Shown one piece after another: positions 9,223-17,642 of a stretch of DNA of 64,000 bases. The number at the start of each line of letters is the position of its first letter. The first letter of the stretch is position 1. The stretch spans positions 1-64,000 of the forward strand of contig JBCBUC010000020.1 in assembly GCA_039818345.1 (NCBI GenBank). The letters are read 5' to 3'. Under the pieces are notes generated by a model. That model was not told the DNA's origin. It did no database searches and worked only from the letters and a program-made list of their open reading frames with translations. A program made the translations under genes and the position numbers. Source of the stretch: Parvularcula sp039818345 (GTDB taxonomy: Bacteria > Pseudomonadota > Alphaproteobacteria > Caulobacterales > Parvularculaceae).

Positions 9223-9239
9223 TTAGGGAGCGGTTTTTT
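9217..9239 (+). terminator. Intrinsic terminator-like hairpin, plus strand
   Basis: CCGCT at 9217-9221 pairs with AGCGG at 9229-9233 and is followed directly by six T residues. It points along the plus strand although no plus-strand gene is seen upstream. It overlaps the stop codon of the minus-strand gene at 9223. The stem is short (5 bp), so strength is uncertain. Confidence 0.45.
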
Positions 9240-9498
9240 CAATCGCGTTGCGAATGACAGGCGGACATTTTGACTTGATGCTCAGCATAGCCTTATTCAC
9301 CGGCGCGAACCGGCATCGCATGGAACGGACAAGTCTTTGAATTGGTTTAAAATAAGGTGCCAAAAACAGAAGCCCGATGGCGATCATAATCGCGCCGACG
9401 GGAATCGGCATCGGGAAAAGCACCAAACCAGTGACGACCAAAACGCTGCCGGTCACCTTGTGCAGTAAGGTCAGAAGACTTGCAGTCAACGGGCCCAT
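9223..9498 (-). CDS. Small membrane protein, possibly PGPGW family
   Basis: About 91 residues. A single long hydrophobic hairpin VLVVTGLVLFPMPIPVGAIMIAIGLLFLAPYF has two helices joined by a Pro-rich turn (PMPIP). It resembles the PGPGW-type putative transmembrane proteins, though the motif is not exact. The basic C-terminal tail (RLVRSMRCRF) probably faces the cytoplasm. The start at 9498 is chosen because it directly precedes the hydrophobic part; the open frame extends upstream to 9591. No partner gene is adjacent. Function unknown. Confidence 0.5.
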   Translation of the reverse strand: MGPLTASLLTLLHKVTGSVLVVTGLVLFPMPIPVGAIMIAIGLLFLAPYFKPIQRLVRSMRCRFAPVNKAMLSIKSKCPPVIRNAIEKTAP

Positions 9499-9658
9499 CA
9501 GAAATTCACCACCATCATTGCCACTCCGTAACAGGCGCAGCTTCCCAGCGCAATTGTATCTAGCGAATATGATGCCGTTATGAAGCAACATGCAGCGTTT
9601 TCCACCTGCGGCTTAACCAGCCCGTGACCGAAACTGCCCCTTAGGACATAAGCAGGGC

Positions 9659-11170
9659 ATGGCTTACCGATCTCTCCGCGACTTCATTGAGAAACTCGAA
9701 TCCGAAGGTGAATTGCTGCGCGTCACCGAACCGGTCTCCACCGACTTGGAAATGACAGCGTTTCAACGCGAGATGTTGGCCCGTGGCGGGCCAGCTGTGC
9801 TGTTCGAAAATGTAACAACAGAGACGGGCGAGCGCTCGCCCATGCCCGTGCTCGTCAATCTCTTTGGAACGGTACGGCGCGTGGCGATGGCGGTGACCTT
9901 TGGCGACAAAGAACGGCGCACTGGTGAAGAGTTGCGCGATGTCGGAGAGACCCTCGCCTTCTTGCGCCAACCCGAGCCGCCGCAGGGCTTGCGGGATGCG
10001 ATGGAACTCCTACCGCTGGCAAAACAGGTGCTTGCGATGCGGCCAAGCAGCACGAAAAAAGCGCCGTGCCAGGAGATCGTGCTCACCGGTGACGAGATCG
10101 ACTTGCATAAAATCCCCGTGCAGACGTGTTGGCCTGGCGAACCAGCCCCTCTCATCACCTGGCCCTTGATTGTCACCAAGGGGCCATCTGACAAGCGCGA
10201 AGACAACTTCAACCTCGGCATCTACCGTATGCAGAGATTGTCGAAGGACAAGACCATCATGCGCTGGCTCAAGCACCGCGGCGGTGCGCAACATCATCAA
10301 CGCTGGAGCCAAGAAAAGTCAGAGCCCCTGCCCGCCGCAGCCGTTCTGGGCGCAGACCCCGGCACCATCCTCGCCGCGGTGACACCCGTGCCTGACACGC
10401 TCTCCGAATACCAATTCGCAGGCCTTTTGCGCGGGAAAAAGGCTGAACTCGTCGACTGCAAGACCGTACCACTCAAAGTGCCCGCCGAGGCGGAGATCGT
10501 GCTCGAAGGGCATGTTTCGCTTGAGGAGTATGCTGATGAAGGCCCTTATGGAGACCACACGGGATACTACAATTCCGTCGAGCCCTTTCCCGTCTTTACC
10601 GTGACCGCCATCACCATGCGGAAGGATCCCATCTATCTTTCCACCTTCACCGGCCGGCCACCTGATGAACCGTCGGTCTTGGGCGAAGCACTGAACGAGG
10701 TCTTTATTCCACTTCTTCAGCAGCAATTTCCAGAAATCACCGATTTCTGGCTGCCGCCCGAGGGCTGTTCCTACCGCATTGCGGTCATCAGCATGAAGAA
10801 GGCTTATCCTGGCCACGCCAAGCGGGTGATGATGGGGGCGTGGAGTTATTTGCGTCAGTTTATGTACACAAAATGGGTCATCGTGGTGGATGACGATATC
10901 AATGCCCGCGACTGGAAAGACGTCTGGTGGGCCATGTCCACCAAGATGGACCCCGTTCGCGACATCACGACACTCGATCATACACCAATTGATTATCTCG
11001 ATTTTGCTAGCCCGGTCTCTGGGCTCGGCTCCAAAATCGGTCTCGACGCGACCGATAAATGGGAAGGCGAAACCAACAGGGAATGGGGAGAGGTGTTATC
11101 AATGGACAGCGACGTCGAAGCCAAGATGCGCGACCTTATCGATCGTTTAGCCATACCTTCTGCGACTTGA
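9659..11170 (+). CDS. ubiD: UbiD family prenylated-FMN decarboxylase
   Basis: A 503-residue UbiD. It probably decarboxylates 3-polyprenyl-4-hydroxybenzoate in ubiquinone synthesis, using prenylated FMN made by UbiX; the ubiX start lies at the right edge of this window. Length and landmarks fit: MAYRSLRDFIEKLESEGELLRV at the N terminus, GIYRMQ in the cofactor region, the acidic catalytic segment EYADEGPYGDHTGYY, and the C-terminal VVDDDINARDWKDVWWAMSTK. UbiD-like enzymes also act on other aromatic or unsaturated acids, but the close fit favours the ubiquinone role. The ribosome binding site is weak. Confidence 0.92.
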   Translation: MAYRSLRDFIEKLESEGELLRVTEPVSTDLEMTAFQREMLARGGPAVLFENVTTETGERSPMPVLVNLFGTVRRVAMAVTFGDKERRTGEELRDVGETLAFLRQPEPPQGLRDAMELLPLAKQVLAMRPSSTKKAPCQEIVLTGDEIDLHKIPVQTCWPGEPAPLITWPLIVTKGPSDKREDNFNLGIYRMQRLSKDKTIMRWLKHRGGAQHHQRWSQEKSEPLPAAAVLGADPGTILAAVTPVPDTLSEYQFAGLLRGKKAELVDCKTVPLKVPAEAEIVLEGHVSLEEYADEGPYGDHTGYYNSVEPFPVFTVTAITMRKDPIYLSTFTGRPPDEPSVLGEALNEVFIPLLQQQFPEITDFWLPPEGCSYRIAVISMKKAYPGHAKRVMMGAWSYLRQFMYTKWVIVVDDDINARDWKDVWWAMSTKMDPVRDITTLDHTPIDYLDFASPVSGLGSKIGLDATDKWEGETNREWGEVLSMDSDVEAKMRDLIDRLAIPSAT

Positions 11171-11247
11171 TCACATAATTGAAGCAGATAGGGTTTAGGT
11201 CGGGGGGCCAAATCGACTCGGCAATCATTCGAGTGAAAGAGGGTGTC

Positions 11248-13932
11248 GTGCGTCAGCTCATCCGTTCCATACCAGGACTCATTTACGGGACGCTGTTGCT
11301 CGCAGGCTGCAGTGGTGGTGGCGGTAGTGACGGAGGATCAGCCGACCCAACGTCCACCGTATTGACGGTGTCGGGTGTTCTGCTGTCGGATCCAATCTTG
11401 GACGTCGACAGCGACATCAACGACCCCGAAGCCATTCCTCAAACCAATGACAGCATCATCACCGCGCAAACCATTGCAGCGGGCAGCGAGGTTCGGGGTT
11501 ACGTCACCGCTGAAGCAACCGATGACGACGATTCTGACGATAATTTTGCTCTGTTTAATGATGAATCGGACTTTTACGAGGCGACGATTTCCGCTGGCCA
11601 GAGCCTCGTCATGACCTTTTCTGATTACCAGACGACCAACCCGGCCGCGGTTGACCTTGACCTATACCTCTATGACCAGTCCGGAAATCTGGTGAACGGA
11701 TCAATTTTGATTGCATCGCCCACGGAGCAAGTGACCGTCAGTCAGTCGGGCAGCTATTTTATCGAAGTCAACGCTTTCCGTAACTCCTCGAACTACAGCC
11801 TCGCTCTGACCGAAGCTGCGCAGACCGGTCCTCAAAGCAGCGCGCAAGTCAATCTGGCGAGCATGGCGCCCCGCCGCGCCACGGCGATGCGCGACGACAT
11901 CTCTGCGTTTTCCAACGTCTTACAGTCCATGACGGCAAGTACCCCAGCAACCGCCTCGACCTTGGCAAGCAAAGGGCGTGACCGTCCGCGCTCAATGTGG
12001 GTAACGGAGACGGAGCTGCCGCTTTCAAAACGAGGCGCCTTATCGGGTCAGTTCCCTTTGGCATCCGTTCTGGGGGCCAATGGAAACGATCAGCCCTCCG
12101 ACGACCGGCATCACCAAAAGCTCGCTCTTCTGCGTCACATCAAGCAAACAAACAGCCTTGCGGGGGACGATGTGGTGCGGCCCTACCACTACCCGCGCTA
12201 CAGCGCCGCTGCTCCGCAAGACCCTGACCTCCAATGGAACCTGCCCGCTATTGAGTGGCAAGAAGCGCTGACTGAGGTTGAACTCTCGGCGCCCGCTATT
12301 GGCCGCCCGTTGATCGCCGTGATCGATAGCGGGGTTTTCTCCAGCCACCCAAAAATTGCGCCGGTCCTCACCGATGCACGGGATTTCGTGCCGCGCTTCA
12401 TTGACGGCGACGCGATCGATGATGCGTTGGCCCTGTCACAAGGCGGTAATGCGGCGGAGGCGGACGACAATGTCGAACTCAATGATCCTAACCCTGACGA
12501 CTGCTATGTTTTTCACGGCACGCATGTAGCGAGCATCGCGACTGCGCCTTCTGCAGGCGGCACGATTGATGGCACCAACATGGATGGTGTGGTGCCCTTC
12601 TCTGACCTCATGATGCTGAAGGTCGGGAACAGCAACTCACCGGATTGCGCGTTCATTGTCGGTGATGTGGCGGGCGCTATTCGCTATGCAGCGGGCCTTC
12701 CTAACAGCTCCGGTGTGCTTCCGGCCCGCGCGGCCGACGTGATCGCCATGGCATTTGGCGGGCCTGAACCGGATCCTGCGACCGAGGCTGCTATCGAGGA
12801 AGCCGTGGCCGCGGGGGTCATTCTTGTGGCGGCCGCGGGGAATGCTGGTCAGTTTTTTCCGTCACCTGAGTATCCTGCCGCCTTCAACGATGTGTTCGCG
12901 GTCGCAGCCACAGACATCAACAACAACCGTGTTGAATACAGCTCGTTCTATCCCGAGGTGGAAATCGCCGCGCCCGGCGGGAACGGACAGTTCGACACCA
13001 ATGGCGATGGCGAGGTTGACGCCATCATCGGCGCAATCGCCAGCCTGAACGGCGCAGAAACTGCTTTTGATGCGGATTATGCTCTTTACCAAGGCACGTC
13101 GATGTCAGTGCCCCACGTGGCCGCTGGCTTTGCCCTGATGAAAGCGATCTACCCGGAGCTTGATACCGAAGAAGCCCGCAGCGTGTTGGAAGAAGGCTTC
13201 CTCACCATCGACATTGATGCCGAGGGCCGTGACGACAACACAGGCTTCGGTCTCATGTCGCTCAAAAAAATGGTCGATACAGCGATCGCTTTACGCGACG
13301 ACACGCTGGTTGTTCCGTCGGATTTCCGCGTGACGCCGAGCACGCTGACGCTGGGTAACGTCACTGCTTCGGCAACCTTCACCATTAGCCGCTCTGGTGC
13401 CGTCGACTTTACGATCAGCAGTGTAACGACCAACAGCATCAGCGCCCCTTCTGGGGCCGTGTCGGACCCAGCGGCGTTTTTGATCGATGCGGATGGTTTT
13501 GGTTCCTATGAGGTGCTGATCAACCGGACGGACGTTGCTCCTGGTGCGTATAACGCCGAAATCGCGGTCACATCGAGCGAAGGCACAACAAAGACTGTGC
13601 CGCTCAGCTTTGATGTGCCCGCGCAAAGCACCAGCGCTAGCACAGCGCCAACCCGGGTTATTCTTCAGCGTGAGAACAGTCCTGGGTCCTTCACCAACGT
13701 GACAACGATCGTCGCGGGCACAGGGGCCGGCAGCACCGTGACCTTCAGCGCGCTCGATCCTGGGAATTACCGCGTTCTCTATACCACCGATATGGACAAT
13801 GACGGCCAGATCTGTGACGGCGGAGAGCTTGGCGGCTCTTTCCCCGGCGGTGATTGTCAGTCCACCGACACGATCAGCGTCATCGCCAGCAACACCAACC
13901 TGGATTTCGTCCTGACACGGCTTGATGATTAA
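11248..13932 (+). CDS. Lipoprotein S8 subtilisin-like serine protease with PPC domain
   Basis: About 894 residues. It starts with a lipoprotein signal (LIYGTLLLAGC, then a Gly/Ser linker), followed by a PPC-like beta domain (SDFYEATISAGQSL to YFIEVNAF). The S8 domain has the full triad: Asp360 in VIDSG, His423 in HGTHVAS and Ser618 in GTSMSVPHVAAG, with AAAGNAG supplying the oxyanion Asn. The C terminus has beta-sandwich repeats (TLTLGNVTASATFTIS) and an acidic, Asp-rich YTTDMDNDGQICDGG segment that may bind calcium. It is a cell-surface or periplasmic protease. A GTG start at 11248 with AGAGGG upstream gives a proper signal peptide; the frame also runs back to 11179. It follows ubiD closely but is functionally unrelated. 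Confidence 0.87.
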   Translation: MRQLIRSIPGLIYGTLLLAGCSGGGGSDGGSADPTSTVLTVSGVLLSDPILDVDSDINDPEAIPQTNDSIITAQTIAAGSEVRGYVTAEATDDDDSDDNFALFNDESDFYEATISAGQSLVMTFSDYQTTNPAAVDLDLYLYDQSGNLVNGSILIASPTEQVTVSQSGSYFIEVNAFRNSSNYSLALTEAAQTGPQSSAQVNLASMAPRRATAMRDDISAFSNVLQSMTASTPATASTLASKGRDRPRSMWVTETELPLSKRGALSGQFPLASVLGANGNDQPSDDRHHQKLALLRHIKQTNSLAGDDVVRPYHYPRYSAAAPQDPDLQWNLPAIEWQEALTEVELSAPAIGRPLIAVIDSGVFSSHPKIAPVLTDARDFVPRFIDGDAIDDALALSQGGNAAEADDNVELNDPNPDDCYVFHGTHVASIATAPSAGGTIDGTNMDGVVPFSDLMMLKVGNSNSPDCAFIVGDVAGAIRYAAGLPNSSGVLPARAADVIAMAFGGPEPDPATEAAIEEAVAAGVILVAAAGNAGQFFPSPEYPAAFNDVFAVAATDINNNRVEYSSFYPEVEIAAPGGNGQFDTNGDGEVDAIIGAIASLNGAETAFDADYALYQGTSMSVPHVAAGFALMKAIYPELDTEEARSVLEEGFLTIDIDAEGRDDNTGFGLMSLKKMVDTAIALRDDTLVVPSDFRVTPSTLTLGNVTASATFTISRSGAVDFTISSVTTNSISAPSGAVSDPAAFLIDADGFGSYEVLINRTDVAPGAYNAEIAVTSSEGTTKTVPLSFDVPAQSTSASTAPTRVILQRENSPGSFTNVTTIVAGTGAGSTVTFSALDPGNYRVLYTTDMDNDGQICDGGELGGSFPGGDCQSTDTISVIASNTNLDFVLTRLDD

Positions 13933-14015
13933 CCGCGGCTTTAGGGAATGTTGCGCGGCGACAGGAACGAGGTATTGCCAGAGGCCGTTTTCTCATGAGG
14001 GGCCCCGGCACTCCG

Positions 14016-14324
14016 CTATGGCTGGGATGACGGCGGGATAGGGCCAAGGTCAAACCAGAGATCGCGCCATTCGGGGTTCTCTTTTTCAATCAGTTCGATC
14101 TTCCATTCCCGGCGCCAGCGTTTCATGCGCTTCTCCGCCGCGATCGCGCCGGGCATGTGATCAAAGCCTTCGTACCAGACGAGGCGTTTTAATCCGTGTT
14201 GGGAGGTAAATCCGGGAGTGAGGCCCTCGCGATGTTCATAAACCCGTTTCGCTAAGTTCGACGTCACGCCAATGTAAAGCGTCCCCCGCTTATGATTGGT
14301 CATGATGTAGACGGAGGGAAGCAT
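14016..14324 (-). CDS. Small GIY-YIG family nuclease
   Basis: A 102-residue single-domain GIY-YIG protein of the UvrC/UPF0213 type. The VYIM...LYIGVT pair gives the GIY-YIG strands, with catalytic Arg in LAKRVYEHREG and the metal-binding Glu in AAEKRMKRW, followed by WKIELIEKENPEWRDLW. Such proteins are common in alphaproteobacteria and have no assigned role. The last codons (PSSQP and stop) are written in a palindromic repeat at 14021-14033, and further copies of that repeat begin 30 bases upstream of the start codon. The gene is therefore enclosed by repeats. Confidence 0.85.
   Translation of the reverse strand: MLPSVYIMTNHKRGTLYIGVTSNLAKRVYEHREGLTPGFTSQHGLKRLVWYEGFDHMPGAIAAEKRMKRWRREWKIELIEKENPEWRDLWFDLGPIPPSSQP
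14021..14033 (-). repeat. Palindromic repeat copy D, at the 3' end of the GIY-YIG gene
   Basis: GCTGGGATGACGG, the reverse complement of the CCGTCATCCC core found at 14352 and 14419. It encodes the last residues (PSSQP) and runs up to the stop codon of the nuclease gene. Its orientation is opposite to copies A and B on the other side of the gene. Confidence 0.6.
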
Positions 14325-14351
14325 AATGCTTTTTAGAGCAGTATCTCAGTT

Positions 14352-14536
14352 CCGTCATCCCGGACGCCGCAGGCGATCCGGGACCCATGGCCGAAAGAGC
14401 AGTTGGCACCAACCACCACCGTCATCCCGGCCGAAGAGCTGGGATCCATGGCAGAAAGAATGGGAACGAAGCTACGCAGGATCAGAGCGCGTGCCCTGGG
14501 TCCCGGATATGGGCTCCGCCCATTCCGGGATGACGG
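14352..14536. repeat. Cluster of three palindromic repeats (copies A, B, C)
   Basis: Copy A starts at 14352 (CCGTCATCCCGG, then GATCCGGGACCCATGG). Copy B starts at 14419 (CCGTCATCCCGG, then GCTGGGATCCATGG). Copy C is inverted and ends at 14536 (CATTCCGGGATGACGG), with CTGGGTCCCGGAT in its other arm. Each unit can fold by itself (TCATCCCGG against CCGGGA), and A or B can pair with C. This looks like a REP or MITE-type extragenic palindrome dispersed in the genome. No coding sequence is credible here. Confidence 0.7.
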
Positions 14537-14543
14537 GAAGGGT

Positions 14544-15239
14544 TTAAGCCACCTGTCTAGAAGCTTCCTTGGTCGCCAAGTATTGCTGAACAATCTCGTG
14601 GCCAGCAACTAAAAGTGAGGCTGCACCCATGATCAAATGCCTAGAAGACTCCTCACGCCCATAGAGAACGAACGTATCTTCATCCCTGTCGACTGTAGAA
14701 CTAAGGATATGTTGTATTCCGGGATGAGCGTCCTGGCTTATTGGTCGATAAAGACCATCGTAAAGATGTGCCTGATCTACTCTTGCGAACCGACGCTCCA
14801 ACGGTAGGTCGGAGTATCCTTCTTTCTTAAGTTCTTGCAGTTGCTGATTGTGTGCGGCACGCTTTTCCTGGAAACCATCGGAAGCAGCGATCTCTCCAAG
14901 CATACGCATTCCAGCGCTCTCAGGCCGAATCATCCTTGTCCAACTCAGATGATAATCAAAGTAGAGTTGATTTTGATAGTCGGGAAAGTTCTTGAGGTTC
15001 TCTAGATGAATATACTCCTCGACCAAGGCTCGAAACACAGGCGGTACCGCTATCGGACATTGGTTGGCCTCGAGAGCCAATATCGCCCCCGCAAGTTCGG
15101 TCATAGAAATCAGAAAACCTACAAACAAGCCATCTCGATTGAGATAGGGGCTGGCAGAAACACCCATGAGGTACTCCTGAACAGAGTTATGGGCGTCAGC
15201 CAGCTCCTTACAAGATGGGGATGTCTCTCGGCTGATCAT
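14544..15239 (-). CDS. Hypothetical protein, possibly DUF5677-like
   Basis: A 231-residue soluble protein, mostly predicted alpha-helical. The segment VPPVFRALVEEYIHLENLKN (Arg and paired Glu) and the later AGHEIVQQYLATKE recall DUF5677-type proteins of unknown function, but the match is not certain. The ATG comes one base after the nrdB stop (TGA G ATG), so translation is coupled to ribonucleotide reductase. Downstream is the repeat cluster beside the GIY-YIG gene. I cannot assign a role. The gene may have been inserted behind nrdB. Confidence 0.55.
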   Translation of the reverse strand: MISRETSPSCKELADAHNSVQEYLMGVSASPYLNRDGLFVGFLISMTELAGAILALEANQCPIAVPPVFRALVEEYIHLENLKNFPDYQNQLYFDYHLSWTRMIRPESAGMRMLGEIAASDGFQEKRAAHNQQLQELKKEGYSDLPLERRFARVDQAHLYDGLYRPISQDAHPGIQHILSSTVDRDEDTFVLYGREESSRHLIMGAASLLVAGHEIVQQYLATKEASRQVA

Positions 15240-15240
15240 C

Positions 15241-16260
15241 TCACCCCTTCATCTTCTCAAATTGCGCCCACACACCATCCGCACCGTGCCAGGCGCCTTG
15301 GGTGGCTCCCTTTGAGTACTCCGTGGCGCGTGCTTCGAAGAAGTTGGCGTGCTCGACGCCGTTGAGCATTTCGCGCAGCCAAGGGAGCGGGTGTTTTGAA
15401 ACGCCGTACACCTCAGGCAAGCCAAGCTGCTCCAGGCGCCAATCCGCCACGTGGCGGATATATTGCTTGATATCGTCCGGCGTCATGCCCGGCACATCAC
15501 CCATCTCAAAGGCGAGGTCGATAAAGCGATCCTCGAGGCCGACCACGGTTTTGCAGCAATCAACAATGTCATCGGCCACGGATTTGGTCAGACAACCGGT
15601 TTCATGCGCGAAGGTGTGGAAGAGCTTGATCATGCCCTCACAATGAAGGCTTTCATCCCGGATGGACCATGTCACGATCTGGCCCATGCCCTTCATTTTG
15701 TTTTGCCGCGGGAAATTCATCAGCATCGCGAAGGATGCAAATAGCTGAAGCCCCTCCGTGAACGCACCAAACATCGCCACGGTGCGCGCGATATCGGCTT
15801 CGTTATCGACGCCGAACTGGCCCATGTAATCATGCTTGTCGGCCATTTCCTTATAATCAAGGAAAGCGGAAAACTCTGACTCCGGCATGCCGATGGTCTC
15901 CAGAAGGAGCGCGTAGGCCGCCACGTGGATCGTCTCGATGTTGGAGAACGCCGCCAGCATCATCTTCACCTCAACCGGTTTGAAGACGCGCGCGTAGCGC
16001 TCCATGTAATTGTCATTCACCTCGACATCGGACTGGGTGAAAAAGCGGAAGATCTGTGTCAGGAGGTTCCGCTCTCCGTCCGATAGCGCCCGCGCCCAAT
16101 CCTTGCAGTCCTCACCCAGGGGCACCTCTTCGGGCATCCAGTGAACCTGTTGTTGCTTTTTCCAAAAGTCATAGGCCCAAGGATAGCGATGCGGCTTGTA
16201 CCCCTTGGACGGGATCATCAGACCAGGCAGCTGGCGACCGTTTTCGGGGGCGTCGAACAT
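15241..16260 (-). CDS. nrdB: Class Ia ribonucleotide reductase, beta subunit
   Basis: A 339-residue NrdB, which holds the diiron-tyrosyl radical cofactor used by NrdA to reduce ribonucleoside diphosphates. The spacing of the conserved residues matches the E. coli protein: Asp78, Glu109, His112 and the radical Tyr116 in NIETIHVAAYALLLE. The second metal-binding pair lies in FTEGLQLFASF and IRDESLHCEG. The C terminus (WAQFEKMKG) is where NrdA normally binds. nrdA is not adjacent. A palindrome resembling an NrdR box lies 66 bases upstream. Confidence 0.95.
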   Translation of the reverse strand: MFDAPENGRQLPGLMIPSKGYKPHRYPWAYDFWKKQQQVHWMPEEVPLGEDCKDWARALSDGERNLLTQIFRFFTQSDVEVNDNYMERYARVFKPVEVKMMLAAFSNIETIHVAAYALLLETIGMPESEFSAFLDYKEMADKHDYMGQFGVDNEADIARTVAMFGAFTEGLQLFASFAMLMNFPRQNKMKGMGQIVTWSIRDESLHCEGMIKLFHTFAHETGCLTKSVADDIVDCCKTVVGLEDRFIDLAFEMGDVPGMTPDDIKQYIRHVADWRLEQLGLPEVYGVSKHPLPWLREMLNGVEHANFFEARATEYSKGATQGAWHGADGVWAQFEKMKG

Positions 16261-16325
16261 GAACTCTCTCCTCTTAGAACCTTAAGCCCTGGGCTCTAGC
16301 GATTGGGTGAACAGATGCTTAACAC

Positions 16326-16341
16326 ACACATGATGTTGTGT
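16326..16341. promoter_or_regulatory. Candidate NrdR box upstream of nrdB
   Basis: ACACATGATGTTGTGT is a 16-base imperfect palindrome that agrees at 13 of 16 positions with the NrdR consensus as I recall it (aCACwAtATaTwGtgt). It is 66 bases before the nrdB ATG. NrdR represses ribonucleotide reductase genes in most bacteria, usually from two boxes; I see only this one clearly. Confidence 0.45.
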
Positions 16342-16476
16342 CTCTCCCCTTAGGCAGGGCTGTTTGTCCACAAGATAAAGGGATGAGGTGTCGCAGGAGG
16401 GGCAGCGTAACTTTGCCTCGCCTGGCCGCGAAGCATGTGCTGGACTGGATTTTTCGCAACCTCAGAGCTCGCCCCA

Positions 16477-17093
16477 ATGAAGAAGCTATTCCTGCTTATC
16501 GCCCTGCCACTGACCCTTCTTGTGGGCTGTAACGCTGAAGCCCAGCGGGAGTTGGGGCCGATGCCGCAAGACTTAAAAGAGATGCTGGTCGCAGGCGGCT
16601 GCTTTTGGTGCGTCGAAGCTGACTTTGAAAGGTCGACGGGGTTTACGAGGTGATCTCCGGTTATGGCGGAGGCACCAATGTCGGCCCGACCTATAAAAAT
16701 TATGAGGCCAATGGGCATCGCGAAATCGCGCTCATTCGCTATGATCCAGACATCATCGGTTTTGAGGAGCTTGCCACCCTCTTTATACGCACGATTGATG
16801 TGACCGACGATGGTGGGCAGTTTTGTGATCGGGGCTTTGGCTACACCACCGCCGTCTATTACGGCACGCTCGCAGAACAAGACATCCTCGAACGCGTGAT
16901 TGCAGAAGGCGAAGACGAAATCGGCCGGGATATTGTGACCCCGATTGAGCCCCTCCCTACCTTTTATCCGGCTGAGGACTACCACCAGGACTATTACAAG
17001 AAGAACTCTGGGCGGTACCAAGTCTATCGCGGCCTGTGCGGTCGCGACCGCACCGTGCGCGGCATTTGGGGCCGCGCCGTCGGTGACGCTTAG
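16477..17093 (+). pseudogene. msrA: Frameshifted lipoprotein peptide-methionine (S)-S-oxide reductase
   Basis: The first frame gives a lipoprotein signal (MKKLFLLIALPLTLLVGC) and the MsrA catalytic motif GGCFWCVEADFE, then breaks into STGFTR and a stop at about 16653. From about 16631 the other frame continues perfectly: KVDGVYEVISGYGGG, YEANGHREIALIRYDP, YHQDYYKKNSGRY and the C-terminal RGLCGR. The total span is 617 bases, one short of a multiple of three. GAAAGG at 16627-16632 should read GAAAAGG, so a single A is missing from a short A-run. Restored, it would encode 205 residues. It could be a recent inactivating mutation, a slippage site or a sequencing error. Confidence 0.85.
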
Positions 17094-17533
17094 GCCGCCG
17101 CGGGCCGTGAGAGCAGGAGCGTCGGTAGCAAGACCGCGACGAACCCTGTGTTGGTCACGATGTTAAGCGGGTAGCCGTAAATCAGCGACGTGACGTTATC
17201 GAGGACGAACCATACGGCGAGGCCGATCAGCGCGGCATCCCACACCACCCGCGCGCCTGAACGCATCGCGATGGCTATCGTCAGAAACCAGCCTGACATG
17301 ATCGCGCCCATGAGACCGTAGCAGAAATTAAGGGTCCGATCGACGAACGGGTCGGCGAGCGGCGCTGGTCGGTCAGCGCCGTAGAACATCAGCTCGAACG
17401 GATAAAGCCGGGCAAGGTTTGGGAAGACATTGAAGAAAACCGCATAGGCAACGAAGGCAAACATGATCGTGCGCGCGGTTTTCGCGCTGATCGTGGCAAT
17501 CTGGCGGGGCTCTTCGACTGTTGTGGTGCTCAT
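17090..17533 (-). CDS. Hypothetical four-helix membrane protein
   Basis: A 147-residue protein with about four hydrophobic helices: TIMFAFVAYAVFFNVF, NFCYGLMGAIMSGWFLTIAIAM, DAALIGLAVWFVLDNVTSLIYG and VAVLLPTLLL. A loop between the first two carries ARLYPFELMFYGADRPAPLADPFVDR. I recognise no family. It ends four bases inside the convergent msrA remnant and starts 109 bases from the divergent XRE regulator, which may control it. Function unknown. Confidence 0.65.
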   Translation of the reverse strand: MSTTTVEEPRQIATISAKTARTIMFAFVAYAVFFNVFPNLARLYPFELMFYGADRPAPLADPFVDRTLNFCYGLMGAIMSGWFLTIAIAMRSGARVVWDAALIGLAVWFVLDNVTSLIYGYPLNIVTNTGFVAVLLPTLLLSRPAAA

Positions 17534-17642
17534 TGGGGTATCCCTTCATGACGACACCGCGGAGACTTTCGCAAAGACATCGTCCACACCATGATCTCTG
17601 AGGTCATGGCGCTCTGCACCCCAGATGGGATAAAACACCATC

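Noticed and set aside
8834..9226. 130-codon open frame on the plus strand
   Set aside because: No domain, unusual composition with many His/Arg/Cys, no ribosome binding site, and terminator-like hairpins inside.
14352..14536. Possible CRISPR array
   Set aside because: Only three to four copies, in mixed orientation, unequal spacing, no cas genes; fits extragenic palindromes better.
14326..14612. Open frames on both strands in the repeat cluster
   Set aside because: They translate palindromic repeats and the end of the neighbouring gene; composition is Arg/Ser/Pro-rich and not protein-like.
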